A stretch of 56,094 nucleotides of DNA. Source: Flavobacterium sp. (lineage in GTDB: Bacteria > Bacteroidota > Bacteroidia > Flavobacteriales > Flavobacteriaceae). The stretch is taken from positions 1 to 56,094 of the forward strand of contig JAHEHJ010000011.1 in the NCBI GenBank assembly GCA_024644655.1, written 5' to 3'. The notes below the pieces were generated by a model. That model made no database searches. It worked only from the letters and a program-made list of their open reading frames with translations, and was not told where the DNA came from. Shown in pieces: positions 51,330 through 56,094 of this stretch; within the stretch, counting starts at the first letter, position 1; each line of letters opens with the position of its first letter. The translations under genes were made by a program, and so were the position numbers.

Positions 51330-51359
51330 TTCGGACTCCTTTATTTTCGGACTCCTTTA
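51330..51359. repeat. Direct duplication at the stop of the EF-hand gene
   Basis: TTCGGACTCCTTTA occurs at 51330-51343 and again at 51346-51359, 16 bases apart. It covers the last codons and the region just past the stop. Confidence 0.7.
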
Positions 51360-51709
51360 AATCCCAAGCTCAGTACAAGGAAATAAATAACACTATACGC
51401 GACAGCAATCAGCGGTGCAAAAGTTATCTGTTTATCGGAACTTACTTTTTGGAGGGCTTCTTTTTGGGCCTCGCCAATTTCACGACCGGTAAATATTCCA
51501 TCCTTATTGAGGTCAAAAGCATCGAGTTGATGACGCAATTGTATATGCCTAAGGTATACCACGACTAAAAGGGTCACATAAAAAAACAAGGTCGAATACA
51601 AAGCTATCCTCCGGTTTGACCACCGTACAATCGCACGCGATTTGGAATACTGCCACAACACTATTATAAAACACAGTTGTAAAGCTAAAAAGAGAAGTAA
51701 TTTTACCAT
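51341..51709 (-). CDS. Small membrane protein with an EF-hand
   Basis: The 122-residue protein has three hydrophobic segments (about 2-18, 37-54 and 96-115). Between the second and third lies D-L-N-K-D-G-I-F-T-G-R-E (residues about 66-77), a good EF-hand loop with the 1, 3, 5 Asp/Asn pattern, Gly at 6 and Glu at 12. By the positive-inside rule this loop is likely in the periplasm. Family unknown. The C-terminal codons lie in a duplicated sequence. Confidence 0.7.
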   Translation of the reverse strand: MVKLLLFLALQLCFIIVLWQYSKSRAIVRWSNRRIALYSTLFFYVTLLVVVYLRHIQLRHQLDAFDLNKDGIFTGREIGEAQKEALQKVSSDKQITFAPLIAVAYSVIYFLVLSLGFKGVRK

Positions 51710-51742
51710 AAATTTCTTGTGATATAGAATATCTAATTGAAC

Positions 51743-52411
51743 TTATTCTCCCTCTTCTTTGTGTTTCAGAGCATTTATTCCATCAAGGGTACTTAATTTT
51801 GTTCTTTGTAAAGTTGTAATTTCAGACTTAGACCTTTTCCCTTTTATAATCTCGTAATTAATTTGCTTTCCAGTTAAATAATTGATTTCCATTATATATT
51901 GATCTAAATAGGGGACTTGGTAGGTTTCCTCTTCATATCCAATCAAAAACCAATCGTTTTCTTGGAATCTGAAATAATAAGACAAACGAGAACGAAGCGT
52001 TCCTCCTGTTGAAAAAGACAATTTTAATGTGCTCTTTCTAGTACTAATTTCATCAAAGGGATCGCTGCCTTGAATTCCCCAATTACAAGTGCCAAATATA
52101 GCGGTGGATTTATGATTTATAGTATATCCTCCTGTACTCAAACCAAATTTTATAATGAGTTCTTTTCTGTAATAGGGATCTCCAGCAATACATTCATCAT
52201 CGGCACCTATACTAGTTTCCTTTTCTTCCTGAATGACATAGGCTTTGTCAAGAAAATTGTCTTTATTAAAATCAGCTGCACAAGACCCAATTATTTTCCA
52301 ACCTTTAGGAGGGAATTTCTCATCACTAGCTTTCGTATGGATCGTATGATGAGTGCTTTTCAAACATCCTATGAATATCCCAAAGTAAATTAAAAATAGA
52401 TTTGAACTCAT
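51743..52411 (-). CDS. Uncharacterised exported protein, possible lipoprotein
   Basis: The N-terminus is M-S-S-N-L-F-L-I-Y-F-G-I-F-I-G-C with Cys16 as a possible lipobox residue. The 222-residue protein has D-F-N-K-D-N-F-L-D-K-A near residue 48, a calcium-binding-like repeat found in FG-GAP or integrin-type proteins. The rest is beta-like ('YYFRFQENDWFLIGYEEETY'). No family recognised. It lies 33 bases upstream of the EF-hand gene and is probably co-transcribed. Confidence 0.65.
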   Translation of the reverse strand: MSSNLFLIYFGIFIGCLKSTHHTIHTKASDEKFPPKGWKIIGSCAADFNKDNFLDKAYVIQEEKETSIGADDECIAGDPYYRKELIIKFGLSTGGYTINHKSTAIFGTCNWGIQGSDPFDEISTRKSTLKLSFSTGGTLRSRLSYYFRFQENDWFLIGYEEETYQVPYLDQYIMEINYLTGKQINYEIIKGKRSKSEITTLQRTKLSTLDGINALKHKEEGE

Positions 52412-52560
52412 GTGTTGTGCTGTATTTCTAATGTGTAATGAATGTGAAAGTCTAAGCTAAATCAAGAGAACAAAGTCCTTATAGAGCAAGTTAATATATA
52501 TTCTGAAATTACTCCACTAAAACTAAATCTTTAGAGCTGTTCATGAAAAACGGATTCCAT

Positions 52561-53205
52561 TTATTTGGCAAGTACATAAAAAGTATAAATTTCTTTTTTC
52601 AATTCTTTTTCTCGCAATTTTCTGTTGCCGATTATCGCTCGTTCATCGAGTAAAATTTTACTTATACCTAAAGAATCTCTTTCTAGTTTTGGATACAGCC
52701 GCATTTGTGACTTTTTCTTCTCTACCCAAAAACTCCAAATTTCTGAATTTCTAAAAACTATTTTATGAACATTAAACTCGGTTTTCAAAGAATCGTATGG
52801 GAGAAACCGAATAGATTCCGAACGTATTATTTTCTCTTTACCCTCTAAATCTTTTTGATAAAAAACTATTAAATTATCATCAAAGCGAATATATTCAGAA
52901 AATGTACCTGGATAAGGATTGTAATTTAACTCTTTAATTTTCCAATTACCTTTCCATTGTTTGATACTATTTGAGTGGACTATAGGTAACAATGAATCAA
53001 TTTTTTCTCTGCTTTTACGCCTTATATCTAAATTTTCTCCAAATGAATTGGATAAGTTAAATTGAGATATTGCAATGTCCAATTTACCTTTTCTTAGATA
53101 TTTTAGGCCATTATCATACCATTGCTTTTGATTTAAAGTAGATTTTTGACCACTTATTCCATTGCATACAAATAGTACGATAATGATATAAAAGGTTTTA
53201 TTCAT
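52561..53205 (-). CDS. Uncharacterised exported protein with TPR-like start
   Basis: I set the start at the ATG for MNKTFYIIIVLFVCNGISGQ, a signal peptide. The longer frame begins inside the promoter region at 53254-53261. After the signal, 'WYDNGLKYLRKGKLDIAISQ' resembles one tetratricopeptide unit. The 214-residue protein continues with 'WKGNWKIKELNYNPYPGTFS', a lipocalin-like G-x-W motif, and a basic C-terminus. No family is recognised. It has its own -7 element 48 bases upstream. Confidence 0.65.
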   Translation of the reverse strand: MNKTFYIIIVLFVCNGISGQKSTLNQKQWYDNGLKYLRKGKLDIAISQFNLSNSFGENLDIRRKSREKIDSLLPIVHSNSIKQWKGNWKIKELNYNPYPGTFSEYIRFDDNLIVFYQKDLEGKEKIIRSESIRFLPYDSLKTEFNVHKIVFRNSEIWSFWVEKKKSQMRLYPKLERDSLGISKILLDERAIIGNRKLREKELKKEIYTFYVLAK

Positions 53206-53253
53206 GTTTGCAATTATCTTGAATGTATGTCTTACTAAGTAGCGCATTTCTCT

Positions 53254-53261
53254 CAAAGATA
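53254..53261 (-). promoter_or_regulatory. -7 promoter element before the exported protein at 52561
   Basis: The minus strand reads TATCTTTG and lies 48 bases before the ATG at 53205, with the GC-rich element just upstream. Confidence 0.5.
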
Positions 53262-53270
53262 ACTATTTTT

Positions 53271-53435
53271 TTATAAAAATTGATACGGACAAATTGCCAA
53301 AAAAGAGGCTGTTTTCAACCCAAAGGCACGTCGCTCCAAATTACACGGACGACTTTTTGCCTCCATCAGGGTGGAGGTGCGCGTCGGTCCCGACGAACGC
53401 AAAGCTTGGTCAGGACGTTCTGGCGAAAATTTTCG
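53271..53435. repeat. GC-rich, repeat-like intergenic element
   Basis: The sequence from about 53290 to 53430 is clearly richer in G and C than its surroundings. It contains the short hairpins CCTCCA/TGGAGG and CGTCGG/CCGACG. A 31-codon minus-strand frame (53271-53366) reads MEAKSRPCNLERRAFGLKTA and then about ten more residues. I recall near-identical spurious peptides in other Flavobacteria, which would make this a dispersed repeat; this is from memory and not verified. It is not a recognised IS or attC site. Confidence 0.5.
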
Positions 53436-53472
53436 TAAAAAAAAGCCCCAAGAAGCTGTTCTTCTTGGGGCT
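53436..53472 (-). terminator. Minus-strand terminator
   Basis: Read on the minus strand, AGCCCCAAGAAG and CTTCTTGGGGCT pair over 12 bases with a 5-base loop, then a run of 8 T. It lies 40 bases after the small ORF that stops at 53511. Confidence 0.85.
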
Positions 53473-53510
53473 TTCGCCTAGTAAATTAGTAAGATGAAAT
53501 AGACGTAAAA

Positions 53511-53720
53511 CTAGTTATGTGTTGGTACAACAAGCCTAGTAAGCAGTGTATTATTGTCATGTACTTCGATTTCAGTAGCGTAGTACAATAGGTTATTAAT
53601 TCTAGTCTTATGCGGTAACGAAGTCCCTAGTCTTTGAATTTTTATAATTCCAAAATCCATAGCTTGTATGTTCGCCATCGCAAGTAAAACTAGTAGTATA
53701 AGTGCTATCCAAAAGTCCAT
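53511..53720 (-). CDS. Possible small membrane protein
   Basis: The 69-codon frame has a hydrophobic start (M-D-F-W-I-A-L-I-L-L-V-L-L-A-M-A-N-I-Q-A) and a polar remainder ending R-L-V-V-P-T-H-N. A strong terminator lies just downstream on the same strand, which supports transcription. I see no promoter match or family, so it is uncertain. Confidence 0.4.
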   Translation of the reverse strand: MDFWIALILLVLLAMANIQAMDFGIIKIQRLGTSLPHKTRINNLLYYATEIEVHDNNTLLTRLVVPTHN

Positions 53721-53999
53721 AGTAGTTCGTTTGTGGTATGACTATTAGACTCTCAAAAACGTAAAAGGTTTAATGGGGTTTACTAAAAAGTTGAAAGTTG
53801 GAAAGTATAAAGTCAAAAGTCTCTTAAGATTCCCTATACTAACCAACTTTAACCCTGAATTAATAATTATAATTAGGTGCTTTTACGATTACAACTTCTT
53901 ATTTCGTAAATCACCAACAAAACCCAACACGTTTTTAGGTTAGGACCAAAAAATAAATCTTGGTGAAAGCCTTTCTTCTCTTGACCTATGCCCGTGTTT

Positions 54000-54284
54000 T
54001 TAGTTCCATTTTCCTTTATTCCAATGATGTCCTTTGTTGCCATGTTCCCAATGCCCTTGAGTATAGGTACGCCCTTTTCTAGGTTTTTCCCAATAGCCAT
54101 TGCGATGGGTGTAGTGGTTGTTTCCCCATTCCCAATTTCCATTGATCCAAATGTAACTGGCATTCGGACTTTGTGGTCTTGGGCCTTCAGAATAAGAAGG
54201 TTCACTTTCAACATACCCTGCCGAACAAGCAGATACTACCAGCATAAGCACTATTCCCCATATAATCGGTTTCCATTTTTTCAT
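54000..54284 (-). CDS. Small lipoprotein with Trp/Gly/His repeats (YXWXGXW-like)
   Basis: The lipobox V-V-S-A-C (Cys20) marks a lipoprotein of 94 residues. The mature part has repeats of aromatic and Gly/His residues: 'YIWINGNWEWGNNHYTHRNG', 'YWEKPRKGRTYTQGHWEHGN' and 'KGHHWNKGKWN'. Such 'YXWXGXW' lipoproteins occur in many bacteria with unknown roles. A longer frame in another phase (53873-54214) overlaps it and is a shadow. Confidence 0.75.
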   Translation of the reverse strand: MKKWKPIIWGIVLMLVVSACSAGYVESEPSYSEGPRPQSPNASYIWINGNWEWGNNHYTHRNGYWEKPRKGRTYTQGHWEHGNKGHHWNKGKWN

Positions 54285-54604
54285 AATACACTTCCAAAAC
54301 GAGTATTGCTTACAACTTGAAGTAGCTATAAAGGGCTCACTTTAGAAAGTACTAAGGTGCGTACTTTTCCACCAAAACGATTTATGGAATTATTGGCAAA
54401 GGTTATATGATTCACAGTATTAAAATCATCAGTCAAGGCTCCTCATGCAATCTGTTATTTTTTTTAATATCATTAATCACATAGTTCCCAAACCCACATC
54501 CATAACAAGGCACACTTACATAAATCAAGGTTTTGTTAGAAATGAAAAATCCCAAACTCCATATAGTTGGAATTTGGGATTTATTATTTTGAGTTTTTTA
54601 TTTA
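54285..54604. other. 320-base intergenic region
   Basis: No gene or RNA was recognised. It ends with the terminator described separately. The rest is ordinary AT-rich sequence. Confidence 0.45.
54546..54583 (-). terminator. Terminator after the RCC1-repeat gene at 54605
   Basis: AAATCCCAAACTCCA and TGGAATTTGGGATTT pair with one mismatch. On the minus strand this is followed by TTTTTC. It lies just after the stop at 54605. Confidence 0.75.
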
Positions 54605-55969
54605 TTACTCTTTTATAACTTTTAAAGTTTTAACGTCAAGGTTTGAAGTCACTTTAACAATATATGTTCCCGAAGCTAATGCAGAGGTGTCAACTGAACC
54701 TTCAGTAGCTTTGATGTCTTGAGTTAGTACTACTTGACCATAAAGATTGTACATTGACACTGCAGTAATTTCGTGGTCATACGAAAGATTCAATACGTCT
54801 TTTATTGGATTAGGATACATTTTTAATTCCGTAGCAATACCAAAGTTTTCAGTAGCCATAGCAGGACATTGAATTGTTGTTAGTGTATTTTGTTGAGCAT
54901 TAGTTCCAATCCCAATTTGACCAGAGGTGTTTTGTCCACAAGCTCTCATAAAACCATCACTGTTTTTTTCAAGTACATGATAAAACCCAGCAGAAACAGA
55001 GTAAGTATCTGAAGTTAGACCTACACGTGTAGGTACTACAGTATTTGTTGCCCCACTTGTTCCATTACTTAACTCTCCATTATCATTGATTCCCCAACTC
55101 CAAAGTGAATAGTCTGTTTGAGTAGCATAAGTAAAACTATATCCTGCAGAAACACTTAACCAGTTAGTTGCTGTTCCTATTTGTGTGGGTACATATTTAC
55201 GAACTAGTGTTCCATCACCAAGCTGACCATTAGTGTTAGCTCCCCATGTCCAAAGTGTTCCATTCGTTTTTATGGCAGCCACATGAAAATAACCAGCATC
55301 TACACTTTGCCAATTGGTATCTGTACCGATTTGAATTGGAGTATGTTGTTCAACGGATGTTCCATTACCCAATTGTCCTGTATTATATCCCCAACCCCAA
55401 AGTGTACCGTTTGATTTAATGGCCAATGTGTATTCACCACCAGCCGACATACTTTGCCAATTGGTATCTGTACCTACTTGAATAGGTGTGTTTTTATCTA
55501 CTAAAGTGTTGTCTGCTAACTGTCCATTATTGTTACGTCCCCATGTCCATAACGTCCCGTTGGTTTTGAGTGCCAAACTATGACCTACACCAATACTAAT
55601 ACTTTGCCAATTGGTATCAGTTCCTATTTGGGTTGGTACTAATACAGCAGTATTTGTTCCAATTCCAACCTGTCCGTAAGAATTGTAACCCCAAGACCAA
55701 AGTGTACCATCTGATTTTATGGCTGTAGAATGATTAAAACCAGCACATATTTTTACCCAATTGGTTGCTGTACCAATTTGTATCGGTGCATTTTGTGATA
55801 CCACAGTATTATCTCCTAATTGACCAAAACTATTTGCGCCCCAAGCCCAAAGTGTTCCATCACTTTTTATAGCTAAAGAATGATCTCTTCCTGCGCTAAT
55901 ACTTTGCCAACATTGCGCCGACATTTGTAGTGTTAAACATAATAGTACAATAGTAATTATTCTCTTCAT
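54605..55969 (-). CDS. RCC1-repeat protein with type IX secretion tail (paralogue)
   Basis: The 454-residue protein has a signal peptide ending M-S-A-Q, then seven RCC1-like units ('LWAWGANSFGQLGDN', 'LWSWGYNSYGQVGIG', and so on), one of which is shortened ('WGYNTGQLGNGT'). The last 75 residues ('LKMYPNPIKDVLNLSYDH' to K-V-I-K-E) form a T9SS type A sorting domain. It is similar in plan to the protein at 49860 and differs along its whole length, so the pair diverged some time ago. Function unknown. Confidence 0.92.
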   Translation of the reverse strand: MKRIITIVLLCLTLQMSAQCWQSISAGRDHSLAIKSDGTLWAWGANSFGQLGDNTVVSQNAPIQIGTATNWVKICAGFNHSTAIKSDGTLWSWGYNSYGQVGIGTNTAVLVPTQIGTDTNWQSISIGVGHSLALKTNGTLWTWGRNNNGQLADNTLVDKNTPIQVGTDTNWQSMSAGGEYTLAIKSNGTLWGWGYNTGQLGNGTSVEQHTPIQIGTDTNWQSVDAGYFHVAAIKTNGTLWTWGANTNGQLGDGTLVRKYVPTQIGTATNWLSVSAGYSFTYATQTDYSLWSWGINDNGELSNGTSGATNTVVPTRVGLTSDTYSVSAGFYHVLEKNSDGFMRACGQNTSGQIGIGTNAQQNTLTTIQCPAMATENFGIATELKMYPNPIKDVLNLSYDHEITAVSMYNLYGQVVLTQDIKATEGSVDTSALASGTYIVKVTSNLDVKTLKVIKE

Positions 55970-56094
55970 ATTTTTTTTGTTAGTGTATCTGAATTTGTTT
56001 CAGAGGTTGTTAATATTAATTTTTATTCTATTTGGTTTTGTTTCTTAGTGTTCCAATCAATTCTATTATTTATGTAATTCATTACTATTTTTAA

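Noticed and set aside
53271..53472. Integron attC site or insertion sequence end
   Set aside because: No integrase, transposase, terminal repeats or attC core sites were seen, so the element is called only repeat-like.
53294..53497. 67-codon plus-strand frame
   Set aside because: It runs through the GC-rich repeat-like element and the terminator hairpin and shows no family, so it is probably not coding.
53873..54214. 113-codon minus-strand frame
   Set aside because: It overlaps the Trp/Gly/His lipoprotein gene in another phase and lacks a signal or family; the lipoprotein frame has a clear lipobox and repeats.

Overview
The window looks like chromosomal DNA of a Flavobacterium or a close relative in the Flavobacteriaceae. 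The DNA is AT-rich. Many genes are preceded by the Bacteroidota -7 promoter element TAnnTTTG rather than an E. coli-type -10 box, and strong Shine-Dalgarno sites are mostly absent. Two proteins end in type IX secretion tails. The gene set is typical of the family: DUF4834/YfhO, a BT_3928-like protein, DUF1599, glutamine synthetase III, a PUR-like protein and a long NusB. I saw no rRNA, tRNA, CRISPR array, transposase or phage genes.

Layout. 1-6.8 kb: a glycosyltransferase (cut by the window edge), YfhO and DUF4834 on the minus strand, then an outer-membrane protein with a lysine tail, a GNAT-like protein and TerC. 7-13 kb: glutamine synthetase III, two tandem OmpA-like genes (the second with an apparent 1-base frameshift), purM and a small orphan. 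12.8-25.3 kb: mostly minus-strand housekeeping operons (clpS, prmA; DUF1599, BT_3928-like, TlpA-like, tpiA; TPR, aroE, rlmH; OstA-like, zinc ribbon, aminotransferase), with folP and a lipoprotein on the plus strand. 25.4-32.1 kb: the most distinctive block, seven plus-strand genes (SCO, a small exported protein, MbnP, an MbnH-like di-haem protein, a YHS lipoprotein, an outer-membrane protein and a His-rich TonB-dependent receptor). This reads as a copper acquisition or handling locus. 32.4-49.5 kb: asnB, gyrB-mdh, rplS, trmD, a cyclophilin-FKBP fusion, a CsaA-like protein, a PUR-like protein, an ABC exporter, a leucine/Glu-type dehydrogenase, nusB-DUF1573-yajC, a YdeI-like protein, pepT and a SIMPL protein. 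49.8-56 kb: an accessory-looking minus-strand stretch in which two paralogous RCC1-repeat, T9SS-secreted proteins flank small orphan lipoproteins and membrane proteins and a GC-rich repeat-like element.

Best candidates for new biology: the MbnP/MbnH/TonB copper block with a palindrome just upstream of mbnP; the frameshifted tandem OmpA pair; the GC-rich repeat-like element near 53.3 kb; the RCC1-flanked orphan region; and possible leader structures upstream of glnN, rplS, nusB and the leucine-type dehydrogenase. All functional statements come from reading motifs and recalling families. No database search was run.
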